A DNA stretch of 40,010 bases from Scenedesmus sp. ARA3 (Eukaryota; Chlorophyta; Chlorophyceae; Sphaeropleales; Scenedesmaceae): contig RWJK01001699.1 in the NCBI GenBank assembly GCA_004335835.1, forward strand, positions 32,958 to 72,967, read 5' to 3'. Under the pieces are notes generated by a model, which was given only the letters and a program-made list of their open reading frames with translations, searched no databases and had not been told where the DNA came from. Below, piece after piece: positions 1 through 10,458 of this stretch. The translations under genes were made by a program, and so were the position numbers. The stretch's first letter is position 1. Every line of letters starts with the position of its first letter.

Positions 1-1897
1 GGCACAGATGGTATGACGCTCGTTTGCCTTGCTGATGGTGCCGCGGCATGTGTGTAAAGGCCGGTTTTCAAAGAAAATTCAAAACATTTCAAACAATTTC
101 ATAATTCAAACATTTGAATTACTGCATTGGAACTCACTTAGGATACTTCCATGCCTGTATGACACATCTGTCACTCACTGAATCACTGAATTCTGTCAAC
201 TGCTGCTGCCGCCCACTCCGCTCTCAGGTTGCCTGTATATCTCACATGGGGAGCTGCATGCAGCCCGTGTTCTTCACTAGTTCTACCACACCCCCTTTTT
301 CTTATTTGGGTAACCACCTACGCCACACTTGACATGCCTTTCATGCCATGTGTCACCTCTCTGTGAATACTTTCCCACAACCACAACATAAACTGTTGTC
401 TGAATCCACTCCGTACATGCTGTCTTCCGTCACACCATTGTCGTCTTCCGTCACCTGTTGAGTCCGTGACCCAGGACACGCACGACACTCCATTCCACGC
501 CTCTGTTGGCTGACATGCCATGGGCTTCTGCGTTCAAACCCCTCCGCATCCTTACAGGAGGCCCCCACCAGCTTGCCACAAACAAAAACAACAAACCAAT
601 AAAAAACACACCCACACAACAAACAATAAACAAACCAACACAACGATACTCACTTGATCTGCCAGTGTTTTTAAAACACTGAGTAAATTACTCGTTATGC
701 TGTCCACAGGCTCTCCACACACGGTCATACAACGGCGCACTCCCAAACCCTACATGACAGCTATCCCACTGTCGGCGTAACTACAAGTGCTTCACCACGA
801 AGATCTCAAGCTTCACAGCTGTCCACTTAGATGATAGCCGGCAGCGACGCCTGCATACGTTGTCTTAAGGTGGCCCTCTACTGACAACCACGCTCACCCC
901 AAGACCATTGCTTTCTGCCTGCAGGTAATCCCCCGGGGGAAGGTAGGGAGGGAAGTGGCACCTCCATTTAGTTCTGTCTCGTCAGTTTTACATGATCATA
1001 CACCGTTTAACGCCGGACGCCAGGACACCAATGAAGGGAGGAAGGGAGCAAGGCAGCCTCACTGCCCAGGCTGCCTGGGAAGATCTGGCGCGCCGGCTAC
1101 ACCGACAGCTACGGGCACACGGACTTCGTCCAGGTGATACGTCCTATGTTTTTATGGTTTGGATCCTGGTTGATACGCAGGGTGTCCAACCCCAGCGGCC
1201 CGTAAACCTTTTACCAGTTCACGTCGCGATATTATGAATGGTTTCGACGCGCTTCTCGACTGAAACGTGCTGAGGATACTTCCATGCTTTCATGCTATAT
1301 GCAAACTCTCTGTGAACATCACACCAGCTTTTGAGGAGCTCCCTGTATTGTCAGCAGAGCGCTCTATTGTCAGCAGATCTGCAGCAGCAACGCGTCCAAG
1401 GTAGAGAGATGACGCCGCCGCGTACAACGGCTGGCGCCCGTTTCATGCTTATAATCAACCTCATTTTTATGCGCAATACTGAACCAGGTGGCTGTGTCGA
1501 CACTGTGCCCAGAATCATGGAGTGCATGCACCACCATGGTGAGCAAGATCAGGGCAGTCTGCATCTCCTGCAGCAGTTACCGACGTGCCAGGCAGTACAA
1601 GCGGCATACGAAACCTTTTTCGCCAAGGCTTCCTGCCATCGACAATCACCTCACACTCCCATCCTTCCGGAGAGGCGCGAGTGTGCCTGCAGATCACACT
1701 CAGTGTGACAGTGTCACTTCCGTGACTGTGCATGTCACTTGCTCCTACTTAGCATGTCCGCGCTACCCGTACACAGCGAAACAGCACATTGGTGAGATTT
1801 CTGCTCTCGAGCATCTTCGTCAAGTCTCGAGACGCAGACGCTCTCCGAGATACAGCAGAACGCTTGATATCTACGAGAATCAGAGACAGCAGTCATC
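1..1897. other. 5' flank without a supportable gene
   Basis: I see no convincing gene here. The first 900 bases are poorer in GC than the rest, with an A/C-rich stretch near 580-645. A diverged short repeat (core GATACTTCCATGC, followed by TCATGC and CTCTGTGAA) occurs near 139 and 1273, with a partial copy near 331, which suggests an old dispersed repeat. A perfect 12-bp palindrome, TCCCCCGGGGGA, lies at 929-940. A short open stretch at about 1080-1199 (+) reads like protein, but it stops at 1200 and has no recognisable partner exon, so I do not call it. The last few hundred bases must hold the promoter and 5' UTR of the transporter that starts at 1898; no clear TATA box is visible. Confidence 0.5.
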
Positions 1898-4270
1898 ATG
1901 ACGACTCCGCACAAGAGAATGACTGCTTCAGAGTATATGCACAGCCTGCCCAAGACGCCTCAGCTGCTGGGAAAGCGGGCCTTCCATGTGCGAGACCCAG
2001 CAGATCAGCTGGCTGACAAGGCTGCAGCAGGTGGAGAAATGGAAAAGTGCTTGAACTGGTTTCATGTGGCTATGTTGGGCACCGGTGAGTGCGGCGATAC
2101 ACAGCAGGAGACACCGGTCATGGCTCAACAACACTGACTTGGCTGTTATCCTGCTCCCTCGCCATGCATAAGCAATCAGCGTGACTGTTATCAACTAAAT
2201 TGGCGTTTTAAGAGGGGCGCGTGCAGGACCGTCGACTTAAGATTGGGGCGGTGTGCCGTCATGGGTGCCACTGCATGACTCTGCTGCTGGTCCGAGGCAG
2301 TTGTTTCAAGCCGAGCATGCTGCCTGGACTGCTGTTTGCAGGCATGATCATTGGGGCGGGCATCTTTGTATCTACTGGTGCTGCTGCGCAGTCACTGGCA
2401 GGGTGAGCATCAGGCAGCATTGTGCGGTAATCTCCTGGGTTGCGAACCGCAACCCTAGTCCTGGTCAAACAATGTATACATTCTGGCACATATATGGTTA
2501 CGTAACCTCTAACCTTGCTCCAGGTGCCGCTGCTTTGCACATTGCTGTGCCAGGCGGAGCTCCCAGCACAACTTGTCAAATGGATCTCTCTGTCAACAAC
2601 ATGCCCAACGTAGTTCTGAAACCCGACAGCGAGCATGGCAGCAATTCAAATGTAACTGTAGCGCTGGCTTGGCCACTGCACGCCATCATACACGCAGCTG
2701 CAACCCAGCTAGCATCGGCAGCAGTACAATATTTTCATCTGATTTAGGCGAGCTTACCTCAATAACCCGTACCACGCTGCCTGACCCATTTGCGCTTGAT
2801 GTGCAGGCCTGCTGTTGTCATCAGCTTCATTGTGGCTGGCGTCTCCTCCCTGCTGTCAGCGCTGTGCTACAGGTAAGGGCAGCTGCTGGGTGCTGCACAT
2901 GCATCAACAACGCGCAGTGGCTGAGTTCCTGCACTTGAATGCAGAGCAGCATACATTCTTAAGCTAGGCAATGCTGCAGCAGCACTATGCCGAACAGGTG
3001 TTTGCCACTGCAACATGCATACTGCATGACGACAAGCCATCAGCATGAGTGGCAGCTGCTTGCTCCTTACACCCCAAGCCAATCCCGCGCCGGCCTGCAC
3101 CACTCGCGCAGGCAGCAGTCGCTAGTATCCATCACGTGTGCGCGCGCGCACTGCCTGGCTATGACCCAACCGTTGCTTTATGCTGCTGCTGCTGCTGCTG
3201 CTGCAGTGAGTTTGCGGCAGAGTTCCCGCTGGCTGGCGGCGCCTACAACTACATCTCCATGTCGCTGGGGGAGCTGCCTGCCTGGCTGGTGGTGACCACG
3301 CTCATACTGGAGTACATCCTGGCAGGGGCGGCAGTCTCCCGCGCCTTCTCAGCATGTGAGGCAACAGATCGACACATGCGATGCATGTAATCCAGATGCA
3401 GCTGCTGCAGCCGTGCTTGCAAGGAGATCAGCACAGCCATATGTGGCCATTGGGCTGTGATCGGCTTTACACAGCAGAATCAGCAGCTTTGCATGCAGCT
3501 CATTCTGGAATACATCCTGGCGGGCGCAGCAGTCTCGCTCGCCTTCTTAGCATGTGAGGCGTAAGGCAACACCACAGCAGCAAATGTGCTACATACAGTC
3601 CAGATGCAGCTGCTGCAGCTCTCATTTGCTTAAGCACACCAGCCTGCTGCCGTGCAGTCCCTGTTTCCGATGTTCACTTGGAATGCTGTGTCACTGTTGC
3701 GACCTGTCTGTGCTGCTTTGTGCAGACTTTGCCACTCTCGCCGGCAAGCCCACACACTTCTTCACCTTCCTGCCTGTTCTGGACGACGAATTCAAACACA
3801 GTGTCACTTATGTGACCTGCTTCCTGTGTTCTGCATGCTTGCTCTGCAGACTTTGCCAAACTTATCAGCAAGCCCATCCCCACTTCTTCACCATCCCCAC
3901 TGACATTTTAGGTTGCTGTCTCACCTGTCTCCTGTGCTCACCGGCTATCTGCCCTGCAGACTTTGCCACGCTTATCGGCAAGCCCACCCACTTCTTCACC
4001 ATCCCATATGGCAGCTATGACATTGACTTCATGGCAGGGGGGCTGGTGGTGGCCTGCTGCACGCTGCTGGTCTTTACCACAGCCGGCGGCTCCTGGTTCA
4101 ACATCTGTGAGTAGTTTGTTTGTGATCACTATTCAAGCTGTTACTCATCAATGCGCGTTGATTGCTGCAAGTGTGATGTGCAAGCATGCTGCTTGTATGG
4201 TTGAAGCACTTTGCATCTTGCAGCACTCGCATGTCTATGCAACACGTGCATCTTCACCGGCCTGCCGTTG

Positions 4271-4316
<46 letters not shown>

Positions 4317-5251
4317 AGGTGTGACTGGCACGCAGATCGTGCTCATCCTGATCATCCTCATCGCGGGCTTCAGCAAGGCCAGCACAGCACACCTCACGCC
4401 ATTCATGCCCTTCGGGGTCAACGGCATCTTCCAGGGCGCCTCGTTTGTGTTCTTCAGCTTCATTGGCTTTGACTGCGTGTCAACACTGGCGGAGGAGGTG
4501 GGGTTTGGTAGTGTTGCTTGGTAGTGTTGTTTGCTGGGAAGGCCGGTGGTCCATGCTTTGACTGCGTTTTAACGCTGACAGAGGAGGTGGGCGGTGCTGC
4601 TGCAGCAGTGCATCAGGCACCCAGGCAGGCTCATAAGCTCAATGCACTGTGCTTGTAGCAAGGGTGGGCTTCAGCAGTAGAAGCACATCCAAAGCAGACT
4701 CGCGCATGCAAAGTAAACCTGCACATCCAAAGCATACATGTGGCAGCCATCGAGTCACATGATCACTGCGGCTGGCTCCCCAGGCTTATCCAAATGCAGC
4801 TCTGGAGGGCGCATGCGCTTATGACCAGATGACTGCCTGCTTCTGCTCAAACACACACCTTCGACTGTCCATGCCTGGCTGGTCTGGTGCAGACATGTCC
4901 ATCCTGCTGCTGCCGCTGCCTGCCTCCCTGTAGGTGAAGAACCCTGCCGTGGACATGCCAGTGGGCATCGTGGGCTGCATCAGCTTTGTGACGGTGGTGT
5001 ACTGCCTCATGGCGCTGTGCATCGTCATGATGGTGCCATACCACATGGTGAGCGCTGGTGTACCATATTGTACCATGGCGCACCATATTGTACCATAGTG
5101 TACCACACGGTACCATATCGTGTACCACGTTGTGATGATGGTGCCCTACCACATGGTAAGCAGACTTGCTGACAGCCTTGCGCGCAGCAGCAGCAGTAGC
5201 AACTGATGGTGTCATATCACATGGTGAGCGGTGGTGCTGACAGACAGGCAC

Positions 5252-5285
<34 letters not shown>

Positions 5286-7449
5286 ATTGCTGCTGCTCCT
5301 GCCTCCAGAGGGCCACAACAAAACACTGCGCTTGCGCATGTGTAGTGTTGTTTATCATGGGTTGGTGTATTACATGGTGTCACAAAAGGCCAGCTGGAAG
5401 GCAGCAGCTGCAGCGCGCAGAGAGGCGCGGCTGCAGTGCAGTGTGTGCCGAGTGCAGTGCAGTGCGGTGTGCACAGAGCAGTGAGTAAGTGCAGTGCAGT
5501 GCAGTGCAGTGTGTGCTGAGCTTGCATGGCTGTGCTCCCCGCCAGTTTCCCACTCGCCGCGCATCTGCTGCAGCAACTTGCAACAAGCAAGATGATATAT
5601 ATGTGTCTCAGTTGTGTAAATGAAGCAGCATCTCATGTGCTGTCGCTGCTGCCGCTGTTGCTGCCGCTGCAGATCGATCCCAGGGCGTCTTTTGCAACAG
5701 CCTTCACACAAGTCGGCCTGCCCTGGGGCCAGTACCTGGTGGGCCTAGGTGCCGTGCTGGGCATTGTCACCGGCGTGCTGGTCACATTCATGGGTGTTGC
5801 GCGCATCATCACCAGCACTGCGCGCACCCACCTGCTGTTTGGCTTCCTGGGGCGCATCAACTCCAGGACGGGCACCCCGGTGTGGTCCACACTTTTTGCG
5901 ATGGTTGCGGCGCTGCCACTGGCAGTGCTGTCCTCGCTGGACGTGCTCATTGACATGTGAGTGAGCCAAGTTGAATTACCGGTAGTTGCCTGCAGCATAC
6001 ATGTGCTGCTGTATGCAAAGGTGTGTGCTGTGTCTCCTCGTGCGATCACCCATGTGGCACCGCGTTTGCCCGGTCACTTCAGCATCGTAGCTCTCCTTGC
6101 AAACAAAACCAACATGTGTTGTGTGCTTGTGGCCAATGGCGTTGATGCTATGGCTTGATGGGTAACATGATGATGATGTGTTGTGTGCTTTTTTCTGGCC
6201 TTGCAGGGTGAGTGCTGGCACGCTGATGGTGTTTGGCGTGGTGGCCATTGCGCTGATCTGGAAGGTGAGCACGGGGGCAGCCAACCAGCACACACGCCGG
6301 CACACAGCATGCCAAGGCTGCACAGCACAGCAGCGTGCACAGCACAACACGCAGCTGGGGCGGTCAGCGTGAGCTACACAGCCGTGCCTGCATTGGCAGC
6401 CCACTAGGAGCGCTGGGGGACATTGGGCGGGGGGGGGCTCCTGGTCCAGCAATGCTTGAAGGTGCGAAGATTTGCATTGTCCATGCTAGACTGTCCATCT
6501 TTACGGTTGCAGCAGCAACGCACTGCTGGTGCTGCCTGCTGCATCTGCTGCATCTGCTGCATCTGCTGCATGCAACTCCTATCGCACCACCATCAGCAGC
6601 ATCATGCCTGATCAATCATCTCCCTGACTTACGTGCCTTGCTGTGCTGGCTGTGTGTACTGCTGCTGCTGCTGCTGCAGCGCGTGTACAACCGGGAGATG
6701 CCTTTCAAGACGCAGATGCTGCCATTCTCCCTCATGATGGTCATGGCCCTCGCCAGCATTGGTGAGCTGCTCATGCTCCTTCACCCACACCTGCACCCAC
6801 ACCTGCAACTGCACATACACATACTCGAGATCAGAAATCCTCCTTGTGCTCAGACGCCAGCAGCAACAGTGCATTGCACCTGCAGCACCCAACCTCTCAC
6901 CATCACCCGCCAGCAGCACACGCGTCGTTCTGACAGCTGTCTTTACCCCTGCCGCCGCTGCTGCTGCTGTGTCCCTTCCCTGCAGCCTTTGCCTGTGTGT
7001 GTGGCCTGCTGACTGGCACCGGCCGCATTGTCGGCCTGTCAGTCACAGCCGGCATCCTGCTGATCTGCTGCATCATCATGCACCTCTCCTGCCATCAGTA
7101 CAGCCGGCCCAGCTACAGGGCCCCCTTCTTCCCATACCTCCCGGTCGTCTCTCTGCTTTTGAACTCCTTCCTGATGTCGTCCCTGCCAGCCAACGCCTAC
7201 ATGCAGCTGGCCATCTTCTTCGGCGTCGTCACAGCATTCTACGTGTTCTATTCCATCCATTCGGCGTCCACTTTCGACAAGAAGTCGCAGCGGGGCATGA
7301 TTGGGTCTCAGATGGTTGGCTCCCGCATGGGTTCCGCAATGCGGGGACCGTCTGTGTTGCTGGCGTACAAGGCTCCATCCCACACAGCACCCATGCAGGG
7401 CCGCTGGAATGGAGGCGTGGTGCTGCTGCCGGAGGATGATGAGGAGTGA
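1898..7449 (+). CDS. Cationic amino acid transporter (APC superfamily, CAT family)
   Basis: Predicted 596-aa multi-pass membrane permease for cationic or related amino acids, acting in the plasma or vacuolar membrane. Exons: 1898-2084, 2342-2402, 2807-2872, 3207-3355, 3960-4106, 4319-4497, 4934-5047, 5673-5956, 6207-6264, 6680-6761, 6986-7449. All junctions are GT-AG and keep frame. About 12-14 hydrophobic segments are visible. The TM1 substrate-site motif GMIIGAGIF is at residues 63-71 and is split by the first intron. LILEYILAGAAVSRAFSA lies at the end of exon 4. FSFIGFDCVSTLAEEVKNP spans the exon 6/7 junction and matches the TM6 region of CAT proteins. The N-terminus (LPKTPQLLGKRAF) and the final cytosolic tail also fit the family. 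The ATG at 1898 is the first in frame; a Met seven codons further on is possible. Introns 4, 6 and 7 carry degenerate copies of the neighbouring exon edges. Family assignment is strong; substrate and membrane are inferred. Confidence 0.93.
3300..3620 (+). repeat. Duplicated 3' edge of transporter exon 4 plus its donor
   Basis: About 110 bp (3301-3410) recur in the intron at about 3499-3618, an offset of roughly 200 bp. The copy still encodes LEYILAGAAVS with Arg-to-Leu and Ser-to-Leu changes after it, retains the donor AT|GTGAGG, and also retains the downstream intron sequence ending GATGCAGCTGCTGCAG. The codon phase does not allow it to be used as a simple cassette after exon 4, so it is probably a decayed duplicate. 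Confidence 0.85.
3680..4010 (+). repeat. Three tandem copies of the transporter exon 5 acceptor and exon start
   Basis: The sequence CTNTGCAG|ACTTTGCCA plus about 45 bp of exon occurs three times, with exon-like starts at 3726, 3850 and 3960. I assign the last as the working exon because only it continues into the transporter core. Copies one and three share a reading frame (234 bp apart) and there is no stop between them, so splicing to the first acceptor would give an open +78-codon variant. The second copy carries a one-base length change and is out of frame. Confidence 0.85.
4272..4316 (+). repeat. (TGC)15 microsatellite adjoining a 3' splice site
   Basis: About 15 uninterrupted TGC units run straight into the acceptor CAG of transporter exon 6. 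Shorter tracts of the same kind sit before exon 4 (3179-3206) and exon 10 (6660-6679), and before exon 13 of the gene at 32585-39181. They occupy the position of the polypyrimidine tract. Confidence 0.9.
4468..4591 (+). repeat. Duplicated 3' edge of transporter exon 6 plus its donor
   Basis: The last 30 bases of exon 6 (from 4468, encoding FDCVSTLAEE) recur 89 bp downstream at 4557-4586, where they would encode FDCVLTLTEE. The copy keeps the donor GAGGAG|GTGGG. The bases between the copies are intron-like. Confidence 0.8.
5025..5230 (+). repeat. Repeated 3' edge of transporter exon 7 and derived minisatellite
   Basis: The exon end encoding MMVPYHM and its donor (ATG|GTGAGCG) recurs at 5132-5160 (donor ATG|GTAAGC) and less exactly at 5203-5233 (donor ATG|GTGAGCGG). 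Between 5058 and 5130 lies a degenerate array of TACCATA/TACCACA-type units that looks like further decayed copies of the same exon edge. Confidence 0.75.
5431..5512 (+). repeat. GTGCA pentanucleotide repeat in transporter intron 7
   Basis: Two runs of GCAGT/GTGCA units are separated by a short spacer (5431-5467 and 5489-5512). This is simple sequence expansion inside an intron, with no sign of function. Confidence 0.8.
6536..6573 (+). repeat. Nine-base tandem repeat (CTGCTGCAT)n in transporter intron 9
   Basis: Four units of a CTGCTGCAT-type nonamer are followed about 100 bp later by the CTG tract that precedes exon 10. It appears to be an interrupted version of the CTG tracts seen elsewhere in this gene. 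Confidence 0.8.
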
Positions 7450-7460
7450 GCTGCATTCTC

Positions 7461-7554
7461 AGCAGCTGTTCACACTGTGTTTTCCAGCAGCTGTTCACAG
7501 TGTGTTTTCCAGCAGCTGTTCACACTGTGTTTTCCAGCAGCTGCTCAAACTTTC
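7461..7554 (+). repeat. 25-bp tandem repeat in the transporter 3' UTR
   Basis: A 25-bp unit starting AGCAGCTGTTCACACTG begins at 7461, 7486, 7511 and, diverged and shortened, 7536. It starts 11 bases after the stop codon, so it should be in the mRNA. The copies differ by single bases. Confidence 0.9.
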
Positions 7555-7832
7555 AGGAGCTGGTTGCACGCTTCTTATCTTGGAGCTTGGCTGTGATACA
7601 TGCTGCAGCAGGCATGTGGTGGAGCCTGGCGGCTGTGTGCTTCAGCCACAACGGCCTCTGGTGCATGCACGCGCGCTTGTGCTAACTAAGGCCGTGATGC
7701 ACCCTGTGATGGCACATTGAGCAGCTGATGCACCCTGTGATGACAGCATGATGCTGCTGCCTGAGGTCCTCCGGTGCCAAGCAACCGCCTAACAAACAGA
7801 GCGAGACTTTGCTTCGAATGCTTGAACAAATG

Positions 7833-7837
7833 TGTAA
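7833..7837 (+). terminator. Likely TGTAA poly(A) signal of the transporter gene
   Basis: TGTAA, the standard chlorophyte poly(A) signal, lies 384 bases after the stop codon at 7447-7449 on the coding strand. Cleavage would be expected some 10-20 bases further on. The motif is short, so its assignment rests on position. Confidence 0.5.
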
Positions 7838-7859
7838 ATGGGCGGTGTTGTACAGCTGA

Positions 7860-10458
7860 TTGGGTTGATTTGTTGTTGCTCATGAATTTGTGTCAATGCT
7901 CAGGAATTTGTGTACTACATAGTGCATGGACATGCTGGGTGGAGGGTTGAGGTCCATGTGGTCTAGAACAGAGTCTGAACAGCAGGGTCATGGTGCTTGC
8001 ATGTGGGAAGCATGCATGCTGAAAGCTGGAACACCCTCGCTGAACACCTGGCATCTATGCTGCATCACAGGAACAACACGTTGTGCACATGTGCCATGCT
8101 TACAGTTTGCATATCAGTAGATTCACTTATTCTGGGGTGAGCTGGAGGTCGCGTTTATGCAGGTTTCATGGTGGTGGTGACATCTCTGTTTTGCTGGCGC
8201 TGCATGGCAGTGCACAGTGGTCTGCTACAGCGATGTGCAGTGCTGCTACAAGGCGATGCTGCATAGAACGCAGCTGTGGGTGGGTTGCCTGGAATCGACA
8301 GCTTGTACGCATGTTATGTGTGCATTGGGTGTGCGTGTCTAGACAGTTCTCAGCACAAACCGCATAAGGACTTCAGTGGCATGGGTTCGAGCCATGATGT
8401 GTATAATGCTGTTTAGGGCGGTGCTCCGCATTGCGTTGGCATCTGTCAAAGCTTTGAGGATATGCCCTTGTGCACTAAGCTCCACAACACCTGCTGGGCC
8501 AATGTAAATGGCAGCTGGGTGCTCAAAAACCAGAACACTGTGCTGTCGCTGATGCAACTGCCCTTGTCAAGTTGGCGCTGCGGAAGCAAACAGGCAGCTG
8601 TGAGGATCATGCAGCATGGCAGACTATGGGCTGAAAGCCAAAAGCTGTTTCTGGGATGGTGCGGCTGCTGCAGCTTTGCTACTGATGGTTGTAACATGAT
8701 GACGATGCTGCTTGTGTTGCTGTTGCATAGGTGCGCGCCTGCCAGGCTACTTGTCTCTTGCTAGCTTGGGTTGACCAGTAATTGTAGGCCACAGTTAGGC
8801 TTCTGTGTGCAGTGAGAATCAGCTGCTGCGGTCATAGACTATGCATGCAGCCTGCATAGAAGTTGTCACGTCACTGGCACGGTTGGTTCAGTTTCAAGCC
8901 TCCTGTTGTTGTGCTGTTATGCGCATTGTGCAGCGACGCTTGACAATTGCACACTTTGTATACATGTGAGGAGTGTACAACAAGTAAGCATAAACCTGCT
9001 GCCGCTGCTGGCACTGCTGAGCCTGTGTTTACCAGCAGCCAGCTTGGCCGCTGCAGCTTGATGCGGGTTGCTTAGTTTTTTGTGGCGCCACTGCATGTAA
9101 GGACGCCGGGCTGCAGAGGCAGTGATGCATCTGCTCAGCTACCCTTGGAAATCCGGATACTATGCATGCTGATGCGATGCAAACAGCAAAGCCATTGTCT
9201 TTACTACTGGTGCCTCTAGCTGTTTGAGGCCAAGCACTGCCAGGTGGAGCCCTTGGTACTATTGTAAGGTCACGGCGGCTGTTTATTGCAGCATGCATCT
9301 CTGATACCAAACAGAAGTGATGCCAGATTACAGTACTACACAGTCATGTTGTAAGGATCAAAGACAAGGCTGTCTTCCATAACGTCTGCCCAGAACTTGC
9401 CAAGTTCAGTGACAGCCCAAAAGCAGACGACGCCTCCTAGGAAGCCTGCTACAGCAGCTACCAACTAGCTGTATGTAGCACCATACGACGTCACATGCCT
9501 GCGCTCCAGGTTGTTGGCCACCGGCGTGCCTTGCATTGCAGGTAGGCACCATGATACAGCTTGTGTAAAGGTGCCGCTAACGACTAGTAACCCATATCAG
9601 TACTGGCTCGACTGAACCAGTGGTCAGCCCACCACAATGCTTTATCACCCGCACAAAGTTCAAACACATCAGATTTCCTCAGCTCATTCTGACAGATAAG
9701 GTACTCGCGGTCACCAGAGGCAGTGCTGCAAGTACTCAGGCCAGGATCCTTCTCCTTGCAGCAGCCCCCAACCTCATCTCGCAAACGCATCAGCTGCTGC
9801 AACATTGTGATGGGAAAAAAGAAATACAGGCATGCCATACGGGCCATTCCCATGCACCAGCAGTGTCATCCGACTGCTGCATGTTGCTGCAAGCCGCGGA
9901 ATATGTGAATCGGTTGTTGTGTTGCTTGCGCAGCAACTGGCCTCAGCCTCGGAGTATGCCAACACTGCATTGCTGCAGGCGGCCAAGCTGACCAAAACGC
10001 ACCCTAAACCCACAATTGCAGGTGGAAAAGAAGGAGCTCGCTTCCAAGAGGGCAAGAACTGCTACGCATTCTGCAACCCTTGCTCGCCACACGCTGCCAG
10101 CAGCTAGCAGCTGGCAGCAACAGCGATGCCTCAATCGACACAAAAAAATACCAACCACTCACGCTGCACAGTGCTTCCACGCTGCGAAGAACGCCCCACT
10201 CTGGTATCTAAGTCATTCAGTAAGAGCAGCTGCCACCATGTCTGCGTGTCAGCTGTACATAGCACTACCGTCTGCGCCGCACGCCGCTGCACGCAGTCCA
10301 ATCCCACCTCCACAACCTGAGGGCCCCATGACCGCCATTCACATCCCGTCCCTGAATCCAGCACATGCCGACAAAGCCGCATGTCGTAACACTCTTGTTG
10401 CACAGAAAGCCGTGGCACAACAGAACATGCCGTAAGGCATGCATGCCAGCGCACGACC
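7860..10458. other. Intergenic stretch, no supportable gene
   Basis: About 2.6 kb between the transporter 3' end and the kinase stop codon. Reading frames are short and I found no recognisable domain. The best candidate is an 89-codon open frame on the minus strand at 9584-9853, beginning MGMARMACLYFFFP, with no known relatives that I can name and no clear partner exons. The region nearest 10458 should contain the kinase 3' UTR; the first TGTAA on the minus strand below that stop is only at 9327-9331. One or two lineage-specific exons could be hidden here. Confidence 0.45.

Noticed and set aside
3554..4114. Long single open frame in the transporter intron
   Set aside because: It is the working exon 5 plus its decayed upstream copies read through; the constitutive exon begins at 3960. 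Kept only as a possible splice variant.
4847..5590. 247-codon minus-strand frame rich in His, Cys and Met
   Set aside because: It spans transporter exon 7 and the repeat-rich intron 7; its composition comes from the GTGCA and TACCATA repeats.
8360..8400. GGGTTCGAGCC, like the B box of a tRNA gene
   Set aside because: No matching A box, no acceptor stem and no anticodon arm could be folded around it.
9584..9853. 89-codon minus-strand ATG frame
   Set aside because: Short, isolated and without any recognised motif; could be an exon of a lineage-specific gene, but there is no support.
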